NCBI GenBank assembly: GCA_938027385.1
Contig: CALJBF010000119.1
Location: forward strand, 1 to 8,339
DNA: 8,339 nt
Direction: 5' to 3'
From: an uncultured Porphyromonadaceae bacterium
GTDB lineage: Bacteria; Bacteroidota; Bacteroidia; Bacteroidales; Muribaculaceae
Part shown: positions 1 to 5,818 of the stretch, in pieces
Position numbering within the stretch: the stretch's first letter is position 1
How the letters are laid out: every line of letters begins with the position of its first letter
Notes under the pieces: model-generated
Database searches by the model: none
Told to the model about the DNA's origin: nothing
What the model saw: the letters and a program-made list of their open reading frames with translations, nothing else
Program-made: the position numbers and the translations under genes

Positions 1-302
1 GAAAATCCGGCATATCCGTTTGCCCACTTTTCCCAATATGGGAAATGAGAATTGGTTCTCATGAACTTACTTGTCTCACTTTTGATCAGCTTTACAAAAT
101 CTGCTACCGAAATTGTGGCAGGTATGTCACAGAGCAAATGCACATGGTCAGGCATCCCGCCGATTCGCCACACCTTTGCGTTGCGAGACATAGCAAAGTC
201 ATACATATATTTGTACAGTTCTCGTTCATGCTCAGTGTTGATGACAGGTCTTCGACGGTACGTTCCGAAAACCAGGTGATATGTAAAGGCGGTGTGGCTC
301 AT
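1..302 (-). CDS. IS200/IS605-type or REP-associated Y1 transposase, N-terminal part (runs off left edge)
   Basis: The minus strand is open from an ATG at 302 to the window edge, giving 100 residues beginning MSHTAFTYHLVFGTYRRRPV. The protein belongs to the small Y1 transposases (HUH superfamily), which nick and rejoin single-stranded DNA at hairpin ends. The metal-binding HUH pair is visible as H53-x-H55 in MPDHVHLL. The early beta strand (YHLVFGTYRR) and the later FPYWEKWANGYAGFS segment are also typical. The nucleophilic tyrosine, expected a little further on in helix alpha-D, lies beyond the window, so activity cannot be judged. The gene is transcribed away from yicC, and two identical hairpin repeats lie just upstream of its start. 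That arrangement resembles RAYT genes, domesticated relatives of IS200 transposases that sit beside REP palindromes. Sequence alone does not separate the two classes here. Family membership is well supported; the subclass is inference. Confidence 0.85.
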   Translation of the reverse strand, partial: MSHTAFTYHLVFGTYRRRPVINTEHERELYKYMYDFAMSRNAKVWRIGGMPDHVHLLCDIPATISVADFVKLIKSETSKFMRTNSHFPYWEKWANGYAGF

Positions 303-326
303 GGTGAAATTAAATTTGTGTAAATC

Positions 327-343
327 GGCGTCCTCCAGACGCC
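327..343. repeat. REP-like hairpin, copy 1
   Basis: A perfect 6-bp stem, GGCGTC, a 5-nt loop CTCCA, and GACGCC. The copy, including the flanking AAATC before and C after, recurs identically at 413-435, a match of 23 bases. It lies about 25 bp upstream of the transposase start codon. A compact GC-rich palindrome repeated beside a Y1 transposase is what REP elements mobilised by RAYT enzymes look like. Whether it is dispersed across this genome cannot be seen here. Confidence 0.7.
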
Positions 344-365
344 CCATAGATGGTGGATACTTTTC

Positions 366-404
366 CCGGACATACCTTCGCCCTGCGGGCTTTGGCGTGC
401 CCGG
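366..404. repeat. Imperfect hairpin between the two REP-like copies
   Basis: An inverted structure centred on GCCC-TGC-GGGC (380-390). Pairing extends outwards through CC/GG (375-376 with 394-395), three more pairs including one G-T (371-373 with 397-399), and CCGG with CCGG (366-369 with 401-404), interrupted by a 3x3 internal loop and single mismatches. It sits between the two identical hairpins and makes a three-hairpin cluster. It may be a diverged REP or the spacer of a REP doublet. Confidence 0.5.
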
Positions 405-417
405 TTATGAAAAAATC

Positions 418-434
418 GGCGTCCTCCAGACGCC
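418..434. repeat. REP-like hairpin, copy 2
   Basis: This is the second identical copy of GGCGTC-CTCCA-GACGCC, in the same orientation as copy 1 and offset by 91 bp. The identity includes the bases just outside the stem, so the two are a direct repeat and not merely two similar palindromes. Together with the hairpin at 366-404 it forms a cluster upstream of the transposase gene. Confidence 0.7.
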
Positions 435-450
435 CACGCCTAATGCCTGA

Positions 451-488
451 ATTCATTAGTGGGGCGCATTCATTAGTGGGCACTAATG
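451..488. repeat. 17-bp-period direct repeat ending in a perfect 8-bp inverted repeat
   Basis: ATTCATTAGTGGG occurs at 451-463 and again at 468-480. The second copy continues into CACTAATG, so that CATTAGTG (471-478), GG, CACTAATG (481-488) is a perfect two-fold palindrome. The dyad could be a binding site for a dimeric regulator, a transposon-end hairpin, or part of the REP cluster. It lies about 140 bp upstream of the yicC promoter, rather far for a classical operator. Confidence 0.6.
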
Positions 489-626
489 TTTTAATATCAA
501 AAATCATGGCATTTAGTCGAGATTTGTTTGATGCAAAGTTAATTGATAGTGCAGTAATTTACAAGCATCGGGCATGGATAAAAATGGAGTTAAATGGTGT
601 GAAAAAGGATTTTGTAAGCCAGGTTG

Positions 627-656
627 TTTGGAAGTCGAAAAATATTGATAACTTTG
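627..656 (+). promoter_or_regulatory. Bacteroidetes-type promoter for the yicC operon
   Basis: TTTG at 627-630 is followed 18 nt later by TAACTTTG at 649-656, an exact match to the TAnnTTTG -7 element of the primary Bacteroidetes sigma factor. The spacing is about the usual one. Transcription would start a few bases downstream, near 662-666, leaving a leader of about 25 nt before the yicC ATG. It is the best match upstream of the operon and probably drives yicC, gmk, nadD, the DUF5063 gene and ligA together. This is a pattern match, not a mapped start. Confidence 0.55.
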
Positions 657-687
657 CAATGCTTACTTGATAAAACGAATCATAGCG

Positions 688-1563
688 ATGGTATTATCTA
701 TGACAGGTTTCGGCTCAGCCGTTGCCGAAATCAATAATCGGAAATTCACTTTTGAGGTCAAGTCGCTCAATTCCAAGCAGCTCGATCTGTCGATGAGGGT
801 GCCGGCGGGTTACCGCTCGCTCGAGGCCGAGATGCGTTCGGCCGTGGCACCGCTGCTTGAGCGCGGAAAGGTGGAGCTCTCGATGTTTGTGGAGACTGTC
901 GGCGGTGACGCGTCGGTACAGCTCAATCTTCCGGCCCTCGAGGCTTACAAGAAACAGATTGTCGAGGCATCTGAACGCCTTGCGATTCCCCAGCCGCAGG
1001 ACTGGTACAGCGTACTGCTGCGTTTCCCCGACGCGGTGCACAGCGAGTCGCCCGCCGAGGTGTCGGCCGACGAGCGCGAGGCGATTTTCGACGCCCTTAC
1101 ACGTGCCGTGCAGGCGCTCACCGACTACCGCGAGACCGAGGGACGCAAACTTACCGAATTTTTCCGTCAGCGCATAGCGCGCTTGTCGGAACTGCTCGCC
1201 GAGGTGCCACGCTATGAGGTGGAGCGCATGACGCGTATCCGCGCGCGCATCACCGACTCGCTCGCCGCGATTCCCCAGGCCGACTATGACAAGGGGCGTT
1301 TCGAGCAGGAGATGATATTCTATATCGAGAAACTCGACATTACCGAGGAGAAACAGCGCCTCGCACAGCATCTGGGATATTTCATCGAGACTCTTGACGG
1401 CAAGCGCGGCCAGGGTAAGAAACTCGGTTTCATCGCCCAGGAGATGGGCCGCGAGATCAACACCCTCGGCTCGAAGAGCAACCACGCCGAGATGCAGATT
1501 CTCGTGGTGAAGATGAAAGACGAGCTTGAGCAGATCAAGGAGCAGGTGCTGAACGCCCTCTGA
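688..1563 (+). CDS. yicC: YicC/YloC family endoribonuclease
   Basis: Predicted 291-residue member of the YicC/YloC family, stress-related endoribonucleases acting on RNA in the cytoplasm. The N-terminal YicC domain covers roughly residues 2-155 and starts with the hallmark SMTGFG (4-9), followed by VKSLNSKQLDLSMRVP and the RGKVE motif. The C-terminal DUF1732 domain covers about the last 90 residues and carries DITEEKQRL and QEMGREINTLGSK, the most conserved stretch of the family, with KDELEQIKEQV at the end. Length is normal for the family. I chose the ATG at 688 because it gives the usual few residues before SMTGFG. A TTG at 667 and an ATG at 700 are in frame; the TTG would lie at or just after the predicted transcription start. 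This is the first gene of the operon, and yicC next to gmk is a common arrangement in bacteria. Confidence 0.95.
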   Translation: MVLSMTGFGSAVAEINNRKFTFEVKSLNSKQLDLSMRVPAGYRSLEAEMRSAVAPLLERGKVELSMFVETVGGDASVQLNLPALEAYKKQIVEASERLAIPQPQDWYSVLLRFPDAVHSESPAEVSADEREAIFDALTRAVQALTDYRETEGRKLTEFFRQRIARLSELLAEVPRYEVERMTRIRARITDSLAAIPQADYDKGRFEQEMIFYIEKLDITEEKQRLAQHLGYFIETLDGKRGQGKKLGFIAQEMGREINTLGSKSNHAEMQILVVKMKDELEQIKEQVLNAL

Positions 1564-1573
1564 CATACCGGAA

Positions 1574-1627
1574 AAGTCAGACAAGTCGGACGGCTCAGAC
1601 AAGTCGGACGGCTCGGACTTTCCCGAC
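1574..1627. repeat. Tandem 9-bp repeat array in the yicC-gmk spacer
   Basis: Five consecutive nonamers, AAGTCAGAC, AAGTCGGAC, GGCTCAGAC, AAGTCGGAC and GGCTCGGAC, occupy 1574-1618, followed by a decayed sixth, TTTCCCGAC. An 18-bp unit is repeated exactly at 1578-1595 and 1596-1613. Each nonamer carries a TC(A/G)GAC core. The array starts 10 bp after the yicC stop and ends 38 bp before the gmk ATG, filling most of the only real gap in the operon. Function is unknown; copy-number change by slippage is plausible. Confidence 0.85.
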
Positions 1628-1665
1628 AGCACAAAACCTAACAAGAAAAGCCAGTAACAACTGCC

Positions 1666-2247
1666 ATGAATAAAGGGAAATTGATTATCATTTCGGCACC
1701 TTCGGGGTGCGGTAAGTCAACCATAATAGGCGACATCATGGATCGCGGCGAACTCGACCTGCAGTTCTCGGTGTCGGCCACCAACCGCAAGCCCCGTCCG
1801 GGCGAGGTCGACGGCGTCAGCTACCACTTCCTCTCTGACGAGGAGTTCAAGGACCTGATTGCCAACGGCGCCTTCGTCGAATACGAGCAGGTATATCCTG
1901 GCCGCTACTACGGCACCCTGCGCTCTGAAATTCAGAACCGCGTCGATGCCGGGCACAACGTGATTCTCGACATCGACGTGAACGGCGGCATGAACGTGCG
2001 CCGTCAGTTCGGCGACGAGGCACTGAGCATCTTCATCGCTCCGCCGAGCGTCGACGAACTGCGTCGCCGCCTGGTTCAGCGCGGCAGTGAGTCGCCCGAG
2101 GCTATCGAGGAGCGCGTGGGTCGTGCCGAATACGAGCTCGGTTTCCGCGACAGGTTCGACCATGTGGTGGTGAATGACGAGCTCCCCCGCGCCATAGGCG
2201 AGATTGAGAAACTGATGGCCGATTTCATCAACAAAGACAAGAACTGA
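1666..2247 (+). CDS. gmk: Guanylate kinase
   Basis: Predicted 193-residue cytoplasmic guanylate kinase, which phosphorylates GMP (and dGMP) with ATP to GDP, an essential step in guanine nucleotide supply. The P-loop is APSGCGKS at residues 11-18. The GMP-binding segment SATNRKPRPGE (37-47) keeps S37, R41 and R44, though the second residue of the usual TTR triplet is Asn40. VEYEQVYPGRYYGT (71-84) and ILDIDVNGG (100-108) follow. The lid region is around RRRLVQRGSESPEAIEERV (133-151), and the HVVVNDEL ending (166-173) is typical. Length is close to the family norm of about 190-210. The stop codon shares one base with the nadD start (TGATG), suggesting coupled translation. The start at 1666 is well placed ahead of the nucleotide-binding strand; no clear Shine-Dalgarno is present. 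Confidence 0.97.
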   Translation: MNKGKLIIISAPSGCGKSTIIGDIMDRGELDLQFSVSATNRKPRPGEVDGVSYHFLSDEEFKDLIANGAFVEYEQVYPGRYYGTLRSEIQNRVDAGHNVILDIDVNGGMNVRRQFGDEALSIFIAPPSVDELRRRLVQRGSESPEAIEERVGRAEYELGFRDRFDHVVVNDELPRAIGEIEKLMADFINKDKN

Positions 2248-2873
2248 TGGCCGCCGGGCCGCACAGCCCGTCGCCCCGCCGCATTACTGTCGGGGTGATG
2301 GGTGGCTCATACAATCCGCCGCATAACGGCCACATCGCCGTGGCGCGTGCGGTCATCGCCGCCGGGCTGGCCGACAGGGTCATGCTGGTTCTGTCGCCGC
2401 AGAATCCGCTGAAGGCGGCGGATTCCGCCATGGCTCCCGATGCCGACCGCATGGAGATGCTGCGCCTGGCCGTGGTCGGCGAGCCGGGGCTCGTGGCCTC
2501 TGACATTGAACTGTCCATGCCGAGGCCGTCGTACACCGCCGCGACGCTCAGGCGCCTTGTGGCCGAGCACCCCGACTGCCGTTTCAGGCTGATCATCGGG
2601 GGTGACAACTGGGCGATTTTCGACCGTTGGCGCGAGAGCGGGTTCATAGCCGCGAATTTCAGCCCGATAGTCTACCCGCGCCCGGGTTCCGTGCTGACCG
2701 GCGAGGGCGCCGACCTGCTTGAGGGGGTGCCGGAATTCGATGTCTCGTCGACCGAGGTACGCCGACGCATAGCTGCCGGAGAGCCGGTCGACGGTCTTCT
2801 CTCCCCCGCAGTGGTGAACTATATCACGGCGCACGGGTTATACACGAACAACAAGAAACCATATACACCATGA
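2247..2873 (+). CDS. nadD: Nicotinate (nicotinamide) mononucleotide adenylyltransferase
   Basis: Predicted 208-residue NadD, transferring AMP from ATP to nicotinate mononucleotide to make deamido-NAD, the step before NAD synthetase. The nucleotidyltransferase signature GGSYNPPHNGH is at residues 19-29, with the catalytic HxGH as H26-N-G-H29. The substrate region SYTAATLRRL (95-104), IIGGDNW (116-122), YPRPG (143-147) and the ATP-binding VSSTEVRRRI (166-175) follow in the expected order. Most NadD proteins begin only a few residues before the GG(S/T)FNP motif; this one has about 12 extra Pro/Arg-rich residues. No downstream start keeps the first beta strand (ITVGVMGGS) intact, so the overlapping ATG at 2247 is chosen. 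It overlaps gmk by one base and the next gene by four (ATGA), indicating translational coupling on both sides. Confidence 0.95.
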   Translation: MAAGPHSPSPRRITVGVMGGSYNPPHNGHIAVARAVIAAGLADRVMLVLSPQNPLKAADSAMAPDADRMEMLRLAVVGEPGLVASDIELSMPRPSYTAATLRRLVAEHPDCRFRLIIGGDNWAIFDRWRESGFIAANFSPIVYPRPGSVLTGEGADLLEGVPEFDVSSTEVRRRIAAGEPVDGLLSPAVVNYITAHGLYTNNKKPYTP

Positions 2874-3367
2874 CCACAAACGCCATAACGTTCATAGGGC
2901 TGTGCAATGAGTATTGCGTGGCTGTGGAGAACGCGCGCGAGACTGACCGCGACGAGTTCGTGAACCTGATGCTCAGGCTGTTGCCGAGGCTTTATATCAC
3001 CGCCACCGATCTTGTGGCTGCCGGTGACGACGAACGCGCCGACGATGTTTTCCTGGCCGACGCCCTCGACGAGGACTACTACGAGGCCCTGCGGCGCAAC
3101 ATGGAGGAACTTCTCGGCCCCGACGACGTATATCTCGAGGTCTTTGAGGAGGATATGAAATACTCTGACACGCCGGTGGCGGCGTCGGTATCCGAGGGGC
3201 TGGCCGACATCTTCCAGTCGCTCTACAACTTCATAAGCACCGTGCGCGACTCGACCGACGAGGTCGTGTCCGGTGCCATCGCCACCGAAACCGAGGAGTT
3301 CCGCAGTTTCTGGAGCTCCACGCTTTGCAACACCCTGCGTGCCCTGAACCATATCAGATATAATTGA
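2870..3367 (+). CDS. DUF5063 domain protein, function unknown
   Basis: A 165-residue, strongly acidic protein with no signal peptide, membrane segment or catalytic motif that I can recognise, so probably cytoplasmic. Its N-terminal pattern (AITFIGLCNEYCVAVENA, then FVNLMLRLLPRLYITATDL), the central acidic VYLEVFEEDM segment and the final FRSFWSSTLCNTLRALNHIRYN fit the DUF5063 family found mainly in Bacteroidetes. That assignment is from memory of the family's look and not from a search. The sequence appears mostly alpha-helical. Its start overlaps the nadD stop as ATGA and its stop lies four bases before ligA, so it is made together with two NAD-related enzymes. A link to NAD metabolism or to the ligase is a guess from position only. 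Confidence 0.8.
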   Translation: MTTNAITFIGLCNEYCVAVENARETDRDEFVNLMLRLLPRLYITATDLVAAGDDERADDVFLADALDEDYYEALRRNMEELLGPDDVYLEVFEEDMKYSDTPVAASVSEGLADIFQSLYNFISTVRDSTDEVVSGAIATETEEFRSFWSSTLCNTLRALNHIRYN

Positions 3368-3371
3368 CACC

Positions 3372-5384
3372 ATGCACACGCCCGAGCAGCAGCGCATACT
3401 TGACCTGCGCGACATCATAAACCGCCACAACCACAACTATTATGTGCTGAACGCGCCCGAAATCTCTGACCGCGACTTCGACATGTTGCTCAAGGAGCTT
3501 GAGGCGCTTGAGGCCGCGCACCCCGAGATGGACGACCCCCTGTCGCCAACGCGCCGCGTGGGGTCTGACCTGCTTTCGGGATTCGAGTCGGTCGAGCACA
3601 TCCACCCGATGCTGTCGCTGTCTAACACCTATTCGATCGATGAGGTCGACCAGTGGTTCGGCCGCGTGCGTTCGGGGCTGGGCGACGCGCCTTTCGATGT
3701 CGTGGGCGAGATGAAGTTCGACGGCACCTCGATATCGCTCATCTATGAGCACGGGCGTCTGGTGCGCGCGGTGACACGCGGCGACGGCGAGCGCGGCGAC
3801 GTGGTCACCGAGAACGTGAAGACCATAAAGTCCATCCCCCTGCGGCTCTCGGGCGAGGGGTGGCCCGATATGTTCGAGATCCGCGGCGAGATACTGATGC
3901 CCTGGAGCGCTTTCGAGCGCCTGAACAAGGAGCATGAGTTCAACGAGGAGCCGCTGTTCGCCAATCCGCGCAACGCCGCAGCCGGCACGCTCAAGACCCT
4001 CGACACCCGCGAGGTGGCGCGCCGCGGCCTTGACGCGTATTTCTATTACCTGTTGGGCCCCGACCTGCCTGGCGACAATCATTACGACAACATGATGGCC
4101 GCTCGCTCGTGGGGGTTCAAGGTATCGGAGATTATGACGCTGCTGCACTCGCTCGACGAGGTGGATGCGTTCATAAAGCACTGGGACGAGCACCGCAAGG
4201 AACTCCCCGTGGCCACCGACGGCCTGGTGTTCAAGGTAAACAGTCTGCGCCAGCAGCTCAATCTCGGGTTCACGGCAAAATCGCCGCGCTGGGCCATAGC
4301 CTACAAGTTCCCGGCCGAGAGGGCGCTCACGCGGCTCGACCATGTGTCGTTCGAGGTCGGCCGCATGGGTGTCGTCACACCCGTGGCGAATCTCGACCCT
4401 GTCCTGCTGTCGGGCACGGTAGTGAAACGCGCCTCGCTGCACAATGCCGACATCATCAAGTCGCTCGACATACACGAGCATGACATGCTCTACGTTGAGA
4501 AGGGTGGGGAGATCATCCCCAAAATTACCGGTGTCGACGAGAACGGCCGCCTCCCCGGCGCCGCGCCCGTCACCTTCGTGACACACTGCCCGGCCTGCGG
4601 CACCCCGCTGAAACGTGTGCCCGGCGAGGCTGCCTGGATCTGCCCCGACCGGTTCCACTGCCCCCCGCAGATTGTGGGGCGCATCGAGCATTATGTCGGC
4701 CGAAAGATGATGAACATCGACGGCGTCGGCGAGGAGACAGCCCAGGCGCTATACGACGCCGGATATGTGCGCGACGTCGCCGACCTCTACGACCTTACCT
4801 ACGACCAGCTGCTCCGCCTCCCCGGTTTCGGGCCGCGTTCGGCCGAAAAGGTACTCGACGGCCTCAAGGCATCGCTCGACATGCCATACGACCGCGTGAT
4901 CTACGGCCTGTCGATACCGTACGTGGGCGACACCGTGGCAAAAAAAGTCGCAAAGGCGTTCCCCGACATCGACACCCTCATGTCGGCCACTTTCGACGAG
5001 CTGTCGGCCACGAAAGATATCGGCCCGCGCATCGCCGAATCCATTATTGAGTATTTCAACAACCCGCGCAACCGCCGCATGGTCGAGCGTCTGCGTCGTG
5101 TGGGGCTGCAGATGTCGATGCCCGAAACCGAAGAGGGGGAGACCTCAGACCGGCTCGGCGGGAAGACATTTGTGATTTCCGGCACCTTCAGCCGCCATTC
5201 ACGCGAGGAATACAAGGAGCTGATAGAGCGCAACGGCGGCCGCAACGTCGGGTCTATCTCCAAGAAGACCGACTACGTGCTTGCCGGCGAGAACATGGGT
5301 CCCGCCAAACGCGAGAAAGCTGCCGCCCTCGGCATCCCCGTCATCGACGAAGACACCTTCCTCGCCATGATCGCCGGGGAATAA
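3372..5384 (+). CDS. ligA: NAD-dependent DNA ligase LigA
   Basis: A full-length 670-residue bacterial DNA ligase that seals nicks using NAD as AMP donor, in replication and repair. Domain Ia carries YYVLNAPEISDRDFD (23-37). The nucleotidyltransferase domain holds the AMP-accepting lysine K115 in KFDG (115-118), followed by VTRGDGERGDVVTENV (134-149), RGE (171-173), ATDGLVFKVN (281-290) and RWAIAYKFPAE (306-316). The four-cysteine zinc finger is C406, C409, C424, C430. Helix-hairpin-helix motifs follow at about 449-455, 484-490, 513-520 and 547-553. A C-terminal BRCT domain covers about 593-670. All key residues are present and length equals the family norm. It starts four bases after the DUF5063 stop and is the last gene of the operon; the next plus-strand gene begins 434 bp later with its own promoter. 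Confidence 0.98.
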   Translation: MHTPEQQRILDLRDIINRHNHNYYVLNAPEISDRDFDMLLKELEALEAAHPEMDDPLSPTRRVGSDLLSGFESVEHIHPMLSLSNTYSIDEVDQWFGRVRSGLGDAPFDVVGEMKFDGTSISLIYEHGRLVRAVTRGDGERGDVVTENVKTIKSIPLRLSGEGWPDMFEIRGEILMPWSAFERLNKEHEFNEEPLFANPRNAAAGTLKTLDTREVARRGLDAYFYYLLGPDLPGDNHYDNMMAARSWGFKVSEIMTLLHSLDEVDAFIKHWDEHRKELPVATDGLVFKVNSLRQQLNLGFTAKSPRWAIAYKFPAERALTRLDHVSFEVGRMGVVTPVANLDPVLLSGTVVKRASLHNADIIKSLDIHEHDMLYVEKGGEIIPKITGVDENGRLPGAAPVTFVTHCPACGTPLKRVPGEAAWICPDRFHCPPQIVGRIEHYVGRKMMNIDGVGEETAQALYDAGYVRDVADLYDLTYDQLLRLPGFGPRSAEKVLDGLKASLDMPYDRVIYGLSIPYVGDTVAKKVAKAFPDIDTLMSATFDELSATKDIGPRIAESIIEYFNNPRNRRMVERLRRVGLQMSMPETEEGETSDRLGGKTFVISGTFSRHSREEYKELIERNGGRNVGSISKKTDYVLAGENMGPAKREKAAALGIPVIDEDTFLAMIAGE

Positions 5385-5430
5385 CATGATGTGATATTAC
5401 CACACAGCTTATCCTTTTTGTCTATAACAC

Positions 5431-5480
5431 GGTATCAGGCAATATTGATGCCCAATAGGGCTACAGTTGTGCTTGATACC
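5431..5480. other. Long symmetric imperfect hairpin downstream of ligA
   Basis: All pairs share one axis. An 11-bp outer stem (GGTATCAGGCA, 5431-5441, with TGCTTGATACC, 5470-5480, one G-T pair) is followed by a 2x2 internal loop, then 4 bp (5444-5447 with 5464-5467, one T-G), another 2x2 internal loop, and the inner stem GCCC-AATA-GGGC (5450-5461). That is 19 pairs over 50 nt. No T-tract follows on the plus strand, so it is not a classical intrinsic terminator. It could be an mRNA 3' end stabiliser, a structured RNA, or a palindromic mobile-element remnant. Confidence 0.75.
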
Positions 5481-5715
5481 CATTGCTTGTTAGCATTATC
5501 GGCGTCCCTATGGATAGAAAGTCGAAATCCATGAGTCCGTCTAACGATTGCAAAAACCTTTTTCATTGTAATGGGGTAACACTCGCGGATTTAGTGTATG
5601 CTTGTCTGGTTGTGGTTTGAAATCAAATTGATGCTTTTGAGCTTTTTGGGGTGTCACTGTTCTTTTTTTGAAACTGATTATTGTAGACAAAAGTCTGATA
5701 AAATTGATATTTTGC

Positions 5716-5746
5716 TTGCATTTTGTTTTAATATGTATTATATTTG
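5716..5746 (+). promoter_or_regulatory. Bacteroidetes-type promoter for the C25 peptidase
   Basis: TATATTTG at 5739-5746 matches the TAnnTTTG -7 element exactly and is followed by CGG. A TTG at 5716-5718 lies 20 nt upstream, within the usual spacing. The start of transcription would be near 5752-5756, giving a leader of about 65 nt to the ATG at 5819. It indicates that the peptidase is transcribed separately from the ligA operon. Pattern match only. Confidence 0.6.
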
Positions 5747-5818
5747 CGGAGTCCAAAATACCTTTCCGTATTTGACGTTCTGACATAATTCACTCCACAT
5801 TATTCAACCTATCATATC

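Larger units (their letters stand above)
303..687. other. Gene-free, repeat-rich spacer between transposase and yicC
   Basis: No convincing gene is present between the divergent transposase and yicC starts. The left half (about 320-490) is filled with hairpins and short repeats listed separately. The right half (about 490-626) is AT-rich, unlike the GC-rich yicC that follows, and shows nothing recognisable until the promoter at 627-656. One short open frame covering 506-670 is discussed among the rejected items. Confidence 0.7.
5385..5818. other. Non-coding spacer between ligA and the C25 peptidase
   Basis: About 430 bp with no gene I can support and a clear drop in GC relative to the operon. 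It contains a weak 4-bp stem (TGTG/CACA, 5390-5404) followed about ten bases later by TTTTT (5415-5419), which is at best a poor terminator. Next come the long hairpin at 5431-5480, a 10-base match to one arm of the REP-like repeat at 5498-5507, and a promoter at 5716-5746. No convincing intrinsic terminator for the ligA operon is visible. Confidence 0.7.

Noticed and set aside
303..490. A CRISPR array
   Set aside because: Only two copies of a short palindromic repeat with one 91-bp period, no regular spacers and no cas genes in the window; the REP explanation fits better.
310..507. Minus-strand 65-codon open frame across the hairpin cluster
   Set aside because: It consists largely of translated repeat sequence (the second hairpin and its flanks) and resembles no protein family.
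506..670. A 54-codon plus-strand open frame beginning MAFSRDLFDAKLIDSAV and ending NIDNFAMLT, just before yicC
   Set aside because: I recognise no family, it has no promoter of its own, and its end overlaps both the predicted yicC promoter and its start region. The longer version from 350 runs through the REP-like hairpin. It could be a remnant or a small gene, but conservation would be needed to claim it.
715..1644. Minus-strand 309-codon open frame opposite yicC, with a repetitive SDLSEPSDLS start
   Set aside because: It is a shadow of the GC-rich yicC coding strand; its repetitive N-terminus is simply the nonamer DNA array read in reverse.
3354..4691. Minus-strand 445-codon open frame opposite ligA
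   Set aside because: Long antisense frames are expected where codons are GC-rich. The product is rich in His, Val, Arg and Leu without domain features, and the plus strand encodes an intact, unmistakable ligase.
5390..5419. TGTG/CACA stem followed by TTTTT as a ligA terminator
   Set aside because: Only four base pairs, with about ten bases between the stem and the T-run; too weak to call an intrinsic terminator.
5541..5786. Overlapping short open frames on both strands in the ligA-peptidase spacer (minus 5541-5786, plus 5598-5783)
   Set aside because: Low-complexity, AT-rich translations with no recognisable features; both run across the predicted peptidase promoter.
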